In this document: one piece after another, positions 10,401 through 22,400 of the stretch
How the letters are laid out: every line of letters starts with the position of its first letter
Numbering within the stretch: the stretch's first letter is position 1
Assembly (NCBI RefSeq): GCF_048771995.1
Contig: NC_133024.1
Coordinates: forward strand, 88,940,501 to 89,004,500
Direction: 5' to 3'
DNA from: Taeniopygia guttata
Taxonomy: Eukaryota > Chordata > Aves > Passeriformes > Estrildidae
Length of the DNA stretch: 64,000 nt
The notes under the pieces: model-generated
The model's input: only the letters and a program-made list of their open reading frames with translations
Told to the model about the DNA's origin: nothing
The model's database searches: none
Made by a program: the position numbers and the translations under genes

Positions 10401-13400
10401 ACCAGTGAAATATAATTAATTGTTATATTTTGTTTAGAGGAAGCATGAATTTTCAAAGGTACCGAAATCTAATGATTTGTGTCAAGTGATGAAGGAAGGC
10501 AAACCTGTGAAACAGGAGAAAGTGATGGCAACATCAAGAACTACTGTGGTAAGAATTTTTTGAGAAATAATCTTTAGTGAAAGACTGAGATTAAATGCAG
10601 TGTTCATTCACAGTTCCAAAACAATCGCCTTTTTTCCTTAAAAAAACCTTCTTACATAACTTAATGAAATTCCTTCTGTCTCCATGTAGTTCCATTTATG
10701 GTATTACTCTGCCAACATCTCCCAGCTGGTTATGCTATTTTTCTTTCAGCTAGAGGTAAACTGTGAATTGAGAAGTACTCATAACACCCTATCTAAATGA
10801 TCTACAATGAATGCCTTAAAACTGTGTTGTCTGTATATAGCAAACAAATTCTCTTTATATAGGTTTTAGCATACTTTGGTTGCACATGAAATACAAATAA
10901 TATGAGTAGTTACAGTTCTGAGTGAAGAGGAGAAGAGTTATCTGAAGGTAGATAGAAGAAAAGTTTTGAGGTCATTAGGGAAGTATTCATGCAGCCTGTC
11001 TTCAGGTATCTCTGGATTTCTTTTGTAGAGTATTTTATTGCAGTGTAGTAGAGCCAAGATTAGAGTTCCATTAAGTCTTTGTTCTTTTTTTAAACAATAC
11101 TAGTTACCCAGTTAAATTTATCAGAAGTGGATTGCATGAAATAAACAAAGTAGGTCTAGTGTATTGAAATAAGAATTTCCCCATGTGAAGGACTTTAAAG
11201 ACTTGTTTTCTCCTGTATTTAAATTGTTCAGAATTACAAAGTGTAGTGAATCTGTATTAATATTTTTTCCAAACTGTTTTACCACCATTTGACCAAGTAC
11301 AAAATATATTATGGGTATACATTTTTCACACCCAGAAATCATCACAATAGGTGTTTGTTTTGCACTAGGGAGTGAGGTGTGAGAGAAAGAGAAAGAAACA
11401 CTGCAAAGTTCCTTCTGGGTCTTTGTAAGAAAGACTGACAACAAATGGCTTAATTAAATGGCTATTAAAATAAGATAGAATAAGAGGAGGAATGTAGAGA
11501 GTGAGTAAATCCTGTGTCCTGTAAGATGACGGGAACATTGTGTTTGTGCAGCATCAAATGGAGCCCTGGTGGACTTTTCCCAGGGCAGGCTGAGCAGAGT
11601 CTGTCTGTTGAAAGATGGCCTTCCTTTTTGGCCACTCAACATATGTCTAATTTTCTTGGAAGAAAACAACTCTGTTCATGAAGGACGTTCATGGGAGAGG
11701 GACTTGTTGCCCTTTAAGACAATGCCAAGGCCAGACAGGATCAGCAGTACCAAGAGGGAGGTGCCTGAGTTTATCCTGCAGTCAAGCACAGGATTAACTG
11801 TGCAGCTGGTTGGTCTGTGCAGCACAGCACAGACTGCACCTGCTCAAGTTAACTGTGCTGTGGTCTCTGACTCCTTGATGTACAGGGGTCTTGCACTCAG
11901 GACTGCCACCTTCCAACCTTTGATCTGCATACAGTTTACCTTTCCCAGAGATACTGTAAGTTACATTCCTATGCATTCTTATGCATTCTTATGCATGCTA
12001 ATGCATTCTTACTATACAGGCTTCTCAGACCCTAGGTACAAGGCCCAGCAGAGCACACATGGCCTGTTCAAGATCACTGGGTGCTTGAATACATTTTCCA
12101 CAAGCTCACACTGTAGTAACTCACCTCTCAGATTTTATCAGGCATAAAATTCTCATCCTTTCTATTATGCATAATATTTCATACTAATGTGCTGTCATGT
12201 ATTTCAGTCTGTTACTGTTTTAGCTTAGAAAAAGCATTAAATTGAAAGCTGAAATATCTGAAGATGTGAATATATTACAGCTACCATTGAATTCACAAGT
12301 CTATGAGCTCTTAACTTATCTGATGGATTGGATCTCTGACCAGCATCTTAGCAAAATAAAAACTCAAGAAGAAAGAGAGGACAGTCATAAACCTAGGGTT
12401 ACCCAGAGCTCAAAGAACCCCTGTACTCAGGAGAAGTGTATGAAGGTAAAGGGATTTGGGTTGTTTGCTTGTGTTAATGTTTTCAGATTTTGCTGTGCTT
12501 TAAATGATTCTGAGAGTATAACAGGTCAGCATGTAATTAAAACAAAATAATTGTTAGTAAGTCAATATTCATTCCAGCAGTGAGTTATAATAGATAATTT
12601 GTCATTTATAAAGCATACAGATAATTTTTAATAAAAAGTGTGGTGTCTTGTCTCAACCTAAGAGCTTCAGCATTTTTTTCAAGTAACTTCTATGAGGTGA
12701 TAGCTTCTCTTCATTGTTATGTGTGATACATTATTTTAAGGACATCAAGGGTTAAATTTACAATATTTTTATGCCTATTTAGATACTAAAGTTTAAATTC
12801 ATCACCAGCAAAAGGCGATACTATGCTGAATTTCAACCTCTATTGTTTTTTCATGTGATACCAAGATTTAGAAATTGGTGACATGTTCAGAAAATTCACT
12901 TTGTTGTATTTATTCATTATATAAAAGATCTGTAGGCACTGTGATTTGATTTACTGAGACTGAGCTCACATGTATCTCCAGTCCCACATGTAAACCTACA
13001 TAAAATTAAAAACCTGTGTATGCATGTAATTCTGTTAGCTGTACTGGATCTGCTCAGAGAATATTTGCATATGTAATCTGATAAACTCCACTCCAAGTTA
13101 GGAAATTTGTTTGTTTTTCACTTACATGTAGCTTATAGAATAGTTCATATACTGCATGTAATTCTGTTTTTGTAAATTTTTCAGGTTTTGCCTATAGCTG
13201 CTGAGCAACTCAAGTGGATGCCCTATGTGAATCCTAAACTGCACATGCCTGTGATTAGATTTATTTACTGGTCTATAAGACAGTTAGACACTGATATACA
13301 GGTAAAACAAGTGGTCCTCATGCAGTATGTTTTTAAAAAAAAATCACAGAAATATTAATGGATTTTGCATATTAAATATATATAAAAAATGGATGTTTTC

Positions 13401-16400
13401 AGGTAGCATGTAGAAAAGAAACTGCTGTCTTTGTAAAACGTAAATTCATAGTGTTGATCATAGACAGGTGGCAATGAAAAACAAATTCTTTTTCAAGTTA
13501 AATTTAAATTTTGCACTTACATTTCCCTATGTATGTAATCTCTCTTGTTATGTCTAAGCACATCTGAAACTATATTTTTGCCTATGTATTAACAAAACTT
13601 GCACTAGAGAAGACAGTTATTTTATTGCGTGTTTTATGAATGAGATTTGCTGTAAGTAATGGAAGTGAGTAGCAAAGCAGTGAAAAAGTTTTGGTTTTTC
13701 TGTCCTCTGCTTGGTGTCTAACCACAAGACAAATTCCTTGCTCTTTTTGACCAGACTGCCATAAGAAAATATTCAGCAATATAATAAAGAAAAAGCCAGT
13801 CATACTGTAAAGACCCAGCATAGTGCTGTCAATGTTCATTTGCTAAATCAAATATTTAAAACTTTGTAAATATCCTGATTTTAAATTCAATACAATAGTA
13901 AGATGTTTGGTTTAGTTCTAATAAGTAACTATATTTTAAACAAAAATATTGTGAAGTTTGATTCTGTAGAAATATTTCTATAGAGTTTATGATGAAAACG
14001 TAGTAGATGTTACTTCTGCAGTGTTCTTAAGCTTCATATTTAGACCTTGATTCTGTAAATGCTTTTAAAGGATATGACTTCAGGCAAGCTTACAAAATTG
14101 AGTTAACTGAAACAGCTTTTTCTGGAACCAGAGGCAACTTAAATAACGTCAGAGTATCTAGGACCTTCACTAATTAATCTCTTGCTGAAGTGTGTGTTGA
14201 TAAGGCACCATGTTAATATTGTTCAACAGCTTTTGAAACAAGCATTGTCTCCTATACTGATTATATTCCTATACATGGTCAAAGCATTTGTAAATTTAAT
14301 ATTTAATTGCATGGAGAACATATGTATGTCAAGTTAAAATGTTTGCACTAACTATATGCACTGTTTGAAGCAGCACACAACAATGAGATCAACCATGAGG
14401 AGACTTGGCGAAGATATTTTCAAAGGCATAGTGAGTAAGGGAAACCCACACAGTTCTTCTGAACAGTCTACAGAAAGTAAATCAAAGTCAGCAGCTTTCT
14501 TTAAGAGTTTCTGTATGCCTCTGAGGTTTCTGTCAACTTTGATTGTTCTTAAAACAGTGAAACAAGGTAAGTCGAGATTTTTTTTTTACATTAATTTATC
14601 TATTTCAGTTGTGCTTGGAAAAAAGCATTTTAATGATACTGTTTCACTAATAAAACAATTATGTTTTATTAGTGAAAAGTGATTTTACTTGGGTATTGTG
14701 AAGCAAAATATACAAGTATGAATCTTGCTATTACTAATTTTATGTTAGAATTTATGTGTTTTTCTTAATGTAATGACTTGTCAGAGAAGTCAGCATTTCT
14801 GTAGAGCGGGGAGAAGATAAAGGTTTCAAAGTAGACACTGTGAAACTACACAAATCAGATTGTGTCTGGACAGCGTGAGAAAAGATGTGGAAAATGCAAC
14901 TCAAAGAATAAGATAATTCTTCTCTTCTAATTTGTTAACTGTTACCTTCAGTTATGAAGTCTTACCATTCTTCAGGAGAAACAAGGAGTTGCAGATCCTT
15001 TCTTATGGAAGTCAGGCAGAAATGTAATTTTGTAATATTAAGAGCAGGTGTAAGATGTGATTGCTGCTTACCTGCAGCGACTTAGCAGTACTGTGTGTCT
15101 GCATAACTGGGATTTTCTGCAAGAATAAATTTTACAAGGATAGCATTAGAGCAAGCATCTCTATAACTCTTTTCAGCCCTTTGTGGTACTAACCACTTAT
15201 TTCTCCCTCTTCAAAGACATTCTAAAAAGCATTGGATCATTTTGATAGCAAGTAATTTTTTAGTGGGCTTACAACTGAGCAATCTAACCTAATCTCAGAG
15301 ATGGTTCTGCTTTCAACAAGAAGGTTGGGCTAGATGCCAACCTAAATTATTCCATGTTTCTATTTTTGCTACCATTTTTCCTCCAAATGGTTTGTATTTT
15401 AAAATATCTTTACAAGTAACATGTCTCTTTTGTCAATAACACTAAGAGATTGATACAGGTTACAGAAATGTTAATTTTCAAGGTTATGAAAATACTGAAA
15501 TACTGTGCAAAAATGTCAAAATCAGATGCCTGCTTTGGAATCTGATGTTTTTAGTCTCTTCCATGGAATATATTTAATTTTGGGGCATTTCATAGACAGC
15601 AGAAATCCACGTCTCAAAATTGCTATCTGTGGCACCCCGATTGACACAAAACAGGAATGCCAAATATTTTAAATGCTTAAATAATGAATAGACTTTCTAT
15701 TCATGGAAGCTGTGCTTCTGGATTTGATGTTTAAGCATATTAGTATGTTTTTATGCTTAATGACTTGTGTAATATTTACATTGTGAGTATTTATAGTAAA
15801 CATGGGAATAAAATATGGTGGAAGACCATCCTGACATCATTCATGAACTACCAGTGTTCCAGCTGTTGGAGGGAACTATTTCAGTCAACATATTTTGGTG
15901 AAGTACGATAATTAGTCTCAAACTGAGACTCACTTTCTAGGAATGTCTGGTCAAAAAAATGCAAGAAGAATTGAAATAAAAAACTAGTAATTGCAGAGAC
16001 TGATTTTCCCTAAGCAGATGAACACTCCTGATTAGAATGAATTTGTTTAGCTTTTCATGGTTGCTTTGTACTGCTGGCTGCTGTAGCACAGAAAATATGA
16101 TCTGTTGTTAAACATATGTCAGATATCACCGTGTGTGAATTTTGATCACTCTGACCACATGGCAGTAATGATCGGGTGATAAAATAGCAGATTTGGTTTG
16201 AACATATGTCCTCATTCCTTCTAAACGTCAGTATCCAGCAGATGGCACCCTAGTTAAACTTATGCAGTAGGATGAATGTTTCCTTCTACTTATTTTTCTG
16301 TGCTCCAGATGATCAATGCAATTGCCATATACTGAGGAAGATTTGACAGCAGAAGTTAAGAAAATAGATTGGTTCACTTAATTTACATCCTTTGTATAAT

Positions 16401-19400
16401 TTCTCAGAATGGATAAGAATATAAAATGTTTATAGTGAAACTACAGTTTTTTATAGAAGGAATGGGTCTAGTTGCTCTCATGAAAATAATTGCTCTCACT
16501 CAGAAAAATCAGCCACTGACTCCCTTAATAGAGATTTCCCAGATGTTGAAACCAGCATTTTCTCAAACTATGTGAGTTTGTATTTTCTTTCCTCTTTAAC
16601 AAAATATTTGCAGAACTTTACATTTGTAAGTATATTTTTCTTAAACATATGATTTGTAGATAATTTTTTCTCCACTCACAATGGATTGTTAAGGAATAAA
16701 AATCAGCAGACAGTATCTTTATATAAAAAGTAAATTTAATATTTTCAGCTATTTAACTTTTAAGTGTGTATCTGCCATGGTAGCTGTCAGATAGTTGTTC
16801 ACATGGCGTAATGAAACAATGATTATAGAAGTTTTATTGCCTGTATTCTGATATTTTCAGTGGATTACCTGGCTCAGGCATTTGAGTCCCTTCGCATAGA
16901 CTTGAAGACAGATGAAGGGAAGGCCTTATTTTTGGAATACCAATGTGTGCCTGTCATATTAAGTCACCTAAAAGTATCCAGTACAAGTCTGCTTTCCAGT
17001 GCTCTTGATGGATTACTTCAGATGACCATGGAATCTGGTAAATGTGGGTAATTACAAAAAAAAATCATTATGAAAACAGGTGAGGAAAACATAAAAACAA
17101 TGGAAAAGCAGTATAAAAATACAGTGTAAAAGCTGTATAAATAGTGTAATGTACTATTAGCAATTCTTTGTATCACGTACATTCAGTAAAGACATAAAAT
17201 ATATTTCTGAATTGTCTGTCTGTTTCTGAGTCATCTTGTATTTTCTTCTCCCTCTCAGCCACTGTTTTGTATTTCATCCTGCTACTTTCTTATTTCTTGC
17301 TGTGAAATGTTGTAGCTATTTTTTGTTTGGCTTTTCAGTTTATTCCACTGTATTACCTTGCAAAGAAAAATATCTTTGAAGTCAGGCTGTGCCAGGGAAC
17401 CCAAATCATGAAAACCTGCCAGAAGGTGGAGATAAAAAATAAGTTCTGTTTTCATTTCCTAATTTGAATGACCAGCTCATCCCCAATCATTTTTGAGTTT
17501 CTGGGGTTTGGAAATGGTATTTCTAGATGAGATGGTTATGTTTTGCTGAATTTTACTGTGCCAAGATGATAATGGTTTGCTGAATTTTACTGTGCTTTGG
17601 CCCTAGAAAATAATTAGTAATCTTATTTGCCACAGCATTTTTCCAGGTGATACAGGTAAGGATCAACTGATAACTACCTGGATGAGCATGAAGGTAGTGA
17701 CACATACCAGTGCCATGTTGAATAAACCTTGTGAGTGGTTTGTTTTTTCTTTTAAAGAGAAAATCACTCACTCACTCACTGCCTTTAAGAATAGAAATGT
17801 GTATTGTTTTGGAAGTATTTTGTTATTATGCATTGTACTAGTGAAATAGAAAGCATGTTTGACTTGGGATGGTAAAGCATTGAGTAAAAAGCAATTTTGT
17901 AACAACCTAAGTTCAAAAATATTTAACTAAAGTTCTGTTCTTCCTTGCAGTCTTTTTCTGACCAGGTAATGAATGCAGTCTTAATACTATTTTTCCTAAT
18001 AGTCATAACTGTGATTGGGAAAGAATTAATTGAATGCACAAATGTAACAATCTAAGCAAGATGGACAGTGTTTGGTATTTCTTTCGGTAATGACTGTAAC
18101 AGTAAATCTTCTGTTACCTAGCAGTAGTCATGCTGATACACTGGGTGCTTGCAGTTTGAAGAATAATAAAGTTATATTGTGAGACTCAAATTTTGCTTTC
18201 TTGCTTCTCAGAGAAGTTGTATCTGTGTGAAATCAGGGAAGGAAGAGTACAAATTGACATTTGATTGAAAATTATTTCTTGTAAACTGGATATAAAGCCC
18301 TATGTAGAGCCTAACTCTTTGGTATAATAAATTGCCAATACACAAATTAGGCATGGCCTGCCCTTTTCCAATACATAGTGTTTTGCAAGAAATTTTTAAC
18401 AATGAGAAGTAGCGTTGTTGATGGGAAATTGTGTTTTCATTCCTTTGTAAGTTTCCAATTAAAAAGTCATTAAAAGACAAACTTTGGAAGGCGGCAGTGA
18501 TTATTCAGAAGAGAACTGTCTGTGTTAGAGTAAAACAGGAATTCATGCTCAGTTTTAAAGCTGTATTCATGTGCAGCTCTAAATATGAAGACATAGGTAG
18601 TGGCCATATACTAAAATATGGAGTCGTTTTACCCAAAAAGACATCATCCAGTCAACAGGAGGCAAAGTCTGACTTCTGGTTTTTATGCAATATATACCAT
18701 CCTAGGCATTCTCTCAATTTGTTGCAGTAATTTTCTGGCTCTATAGGAGTGTTACAATACTCTTCTCAAAAATAATACCTTTAGAGATTAAGCTCTTAGA
18801 AATTAAATCAGAAAAAAGGAGAGTGGAAATTTTTCCAGCATATGATTTTCTATAACATTATTTTTAAATAAAGTTTTTGGTTTTTTTTTAAATTAGATGT
18901 TTTTACAGATTCTAATCTCTGTTGTCCAGGCTGAAAAATGTGAATCAGATATGAAATAACTACTGTGTTGCAGTACTACTCCCTGTAACTGCACGTACCT
19001 TTTTTTTTTTTATAATAAGCAATGAATGGTAATGTTTCTGTGCAGTCCAGGCTTAGCTGAGGTCCTTAAGTAGGTTCTCTTCCCTGTAAGAAATTATTTT
19101 TCTCCTATTCCAGAAATGAAGCCTAGGTTTCCCTCTTATATTGAGGATAATTACTTAAGCTGCATATGAAGAATCATAGAATGTGCTGAGTTGGAAGGGA
19201 CCCAGCAGGAAGGATCATCAAGTCCAATACCCGGCCTTGTGTAGGATGCCCCAAGAGTCACACCCTGTGCTTGGGAGTGTTGTGCAAATGCTTCTTGAAT
19301 TCAGACAGGCTTTGTGCTGTGATCACTTCCCTGAGGAGCCTGTTCTAGTGTTCAACCACCTTTTCCATGGATATCCAGCCTAACCCTCCCCCGACTCAGC

Positions 19401-22400
19401 TTCATGCCATTTCCTCGATTTCTGTCACTGGTCATGAGAGTGAAGAGATCGGTGTCTGCCCCTCCTCTTCCCTCTATGAGGATGTTGATGAGGTCTCCCC
19501 TCAGTCTCCCTCAGGCTAAACAGACCAAGTGACCTCAGCAGCTCCTCATAAGGCTTCTTCTTTAGATCCTTCACCATCCTCGTGGCCTTGCTTTGGACAC
19601 TCTCTCATACTTAATGTCTTCTCTGTATTGTGGCACCCAAAACTGTCTCCTGCACTCAAGGTGAGGCTGCCTCAGTGCTGAGCAGAGCAGGACAATCCCC
19701 TCCCTTGCCCGGCTGGCCATGCTCTGCCTGATATTGGCTCTCCTGGCTGCCAGGGCACCACTGATTCTGTTGACCAGGTCCCTTTCCTCAGTGCTGCTCT
19801 CCAGCCTCTCATTCCCCAGTCTGTCTGTGCATCTAGGGTTGCCCCATCTTAAGTGCAGAATCTGGCACTTCTCAGTGTTATACTTCATATGGTTGGTGAT
19901 TGCCCAACTCTCTAACTTGTTGAGGTCTCTCTGAAGGTACCTGATAATCTAAGACAGATATTTCTCTTGATGGAAACTAGAATGAAAATCTGCAGTTCTG
20001 CTTAAGTAGATTTGGGATTGGTTTGCATGTTCTTACATTTTGGATCAGTATCATTGGTTTGGCTTCATAGTATGTCTGGTACAGTGGGTTCAGAATTCAG
20101 GTTTCCCTTGTGAGTTCATACAACACTGATGTTGCTTCACTTACAGAAAATATGATGTCAAATGCAACAGCTGAGGCATTAATATCATCTTTTTTCTCTC
20201 TCTGTACAAGACCTTAATGGCAAATTAAAATTAATAGTCTCACTGCTCGGGATCTTACTGGCAGAGAGTCTTTCATGCAGTCCATCTCTCTTCAGGAGTT
20301 TAGCATTAACAATCTGTGAGAGTCCTGACACCAACATTTCAATGGGAAATGATAGAGGACTGAAAACTAACATACCTCAGTACTTTTTTTTCCTCTTTCT
20401 ACATCTCTGTACAAGGGTAGATAACACCAGTGTACCGCTCCAGCTAGACCAGTTGTGGAATTCTGTGAAGAATTTAAGACTTTTGGTACCCTAGGAAGCT
20501 AATTTCTATGTGTTTCTTGAAACTTAGTTGCATTAAGTTTAGCTGCACTGTTGTTTCTCTGACATCTGTGTGAGTTTCCATGCCATTGTATAATTCTAAA
20601 AAAGTAATCCCATTATTTTATCCCAATATAGTGGGATGACCCTGGCTGAACACCAGGTGCCCACCAAACCACTCTGACACTCCCCTCCTCAACAGAACAG
20701 GGAAAGAAAATAAGATTAAAGAAATAAATTTTGGATCAAGATAAAGGCAGTTTAATAAAGCAAAAGCATAGTCCACACATGGAACCAAAGGAAACCAAAA
20801 GATCCCATGAGTAGGTAGTGTCTGGCCACTGCCTGGGAAGTGAGGCTTCAGCATGCATAGAGTTTGATCAAGAAGACATGTCATAAATGAGGAATGCCCC
20901 CTTCCCCTGTCATGCTGCCTTCCCCATCCTCTCTTCTCTTGGTTTGTATTACTGAGCAAATATAATATGGCATGGGAGTCATTTTGGCTTAGCTGTTTTG
21001 CCTGTGTCTCCTCCTAGGATCTTGCCCAACCCCAACCTTCTGGTGAGGGGGAATTTTACAGAGACAGTGTTGACACTGTGGGCACACCAAGGACTGGTGT
21101 GTTACCAGCGCCTTTCTAGCTACCAATACAAAGCACAGCACTTTGAGGGCTGCTATGAAGAAAATGAGTTCTGTCTCAACCAGACCCAATACACAAAATC
21201 ATTAACATATTTGGAATTGTAACAATGTGATATACAGAATATGTATATGTGTGTGGTATAAATATATATATATATGCCAATCTTGTTTGCCTCACCTCTT
21301 TTAGAGAAATCTTAAGGCCTAAGGAGGAGGTAAAATGTTCTACTCATCATTGTTCTTGTCATATGCAAACTCATTCATGGTTGGACCAAAGATTGACTTC
21401 TAAATGTCAGGGGTGAAAAAAGTTGAGGTTAGTATGCTTCTCAGGGCATAAGAGTGAGAGGAACTGCTAAAGATGTTATGCAGTATTTCAGACAGTTTAC
21501 TTTGTGTCAAAAGAACTTCAGTTTCAGTTTACTTTTATGCTCTCATAGTATTGGGGTTTCTTTCCCATATTCCAGTACTTCTGTGGATTCTGTTAATTAC
21601 TTTTATTGTTAGTAGATTTGAGGAACAAAATTTTGCAACTGTGTGGGTCCTTACCTAACCACTTGCATTTTGTTAGCAAATTGCTTATTTTAACCTGTGC
21701 TAGAAACTTTGTAAGTAACTGAAATGAAATTGTAGGTAATTTTAATTATAAATGATATAATTCTAAATAATTTGTGTTATATTTCATGTTGTTTATATGC
21801 TGGATAAATTTTTTTTCAGATGAGCTCAGTGGCCTAAGTTGCAGTTTAGTCATCTTTCTTCAGGGGAAGTAATAGGTTGCTTCTAGATTCCACAGTGGTG
21901 AAAGTCAATAGCTTGTTGTGAACCCGACAGTAGAAAATCAGCTCCACAAAGATATTTTATCTCTTTTCTCTTGTTACATTCTGTTAATATTTTTGTTTAA
22001 AAGTGTGCATAATTATGTATAAATTGGTATAGCTATATTTTACTGTAGCTATCTCATTGGTTCCTGTCTTGTTCCATGGTCGGATAGGAGAACTGTCAGT
22101 TCAGTTATATCCTTTTCAATTTCCTTTTCCTCTCCGTACCCATTACCAGTATTTCAAACCATGTTTGTTTTCTGGAGGATGCCCACCTTTCCCTTACTAC
22201 AAAGATTGACTGATAAATGCAGAGTCAAGGGAGCAAGTCCTACAGTGTTATTTTAGTCATGGTGCTCTTTTCCTTGAATCTGAGGCTTCAGATTAGTCCC
22301 ATAACATTCAATTTGATCCTTCTTTGGGCCTTTTAATCTAATGAATGATCTATAAAGGCATCTTCCTTGCTTTTCATTATGGAAAAGGGTAAGGCATCTC

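Noticed and set aside
12242-12280. Extension of CCDC138 exon 12 upstream to an ATG in frame
   Set aside because: A clear acceptor TATATTACAG lies at 12280 and conservation begins after it, so the upstream part is intron.
19571-19888. A 105-codon - strand frame as an independent gene
   Set aside because: It is the remnant of CR1 ORF2 within a truncated element.
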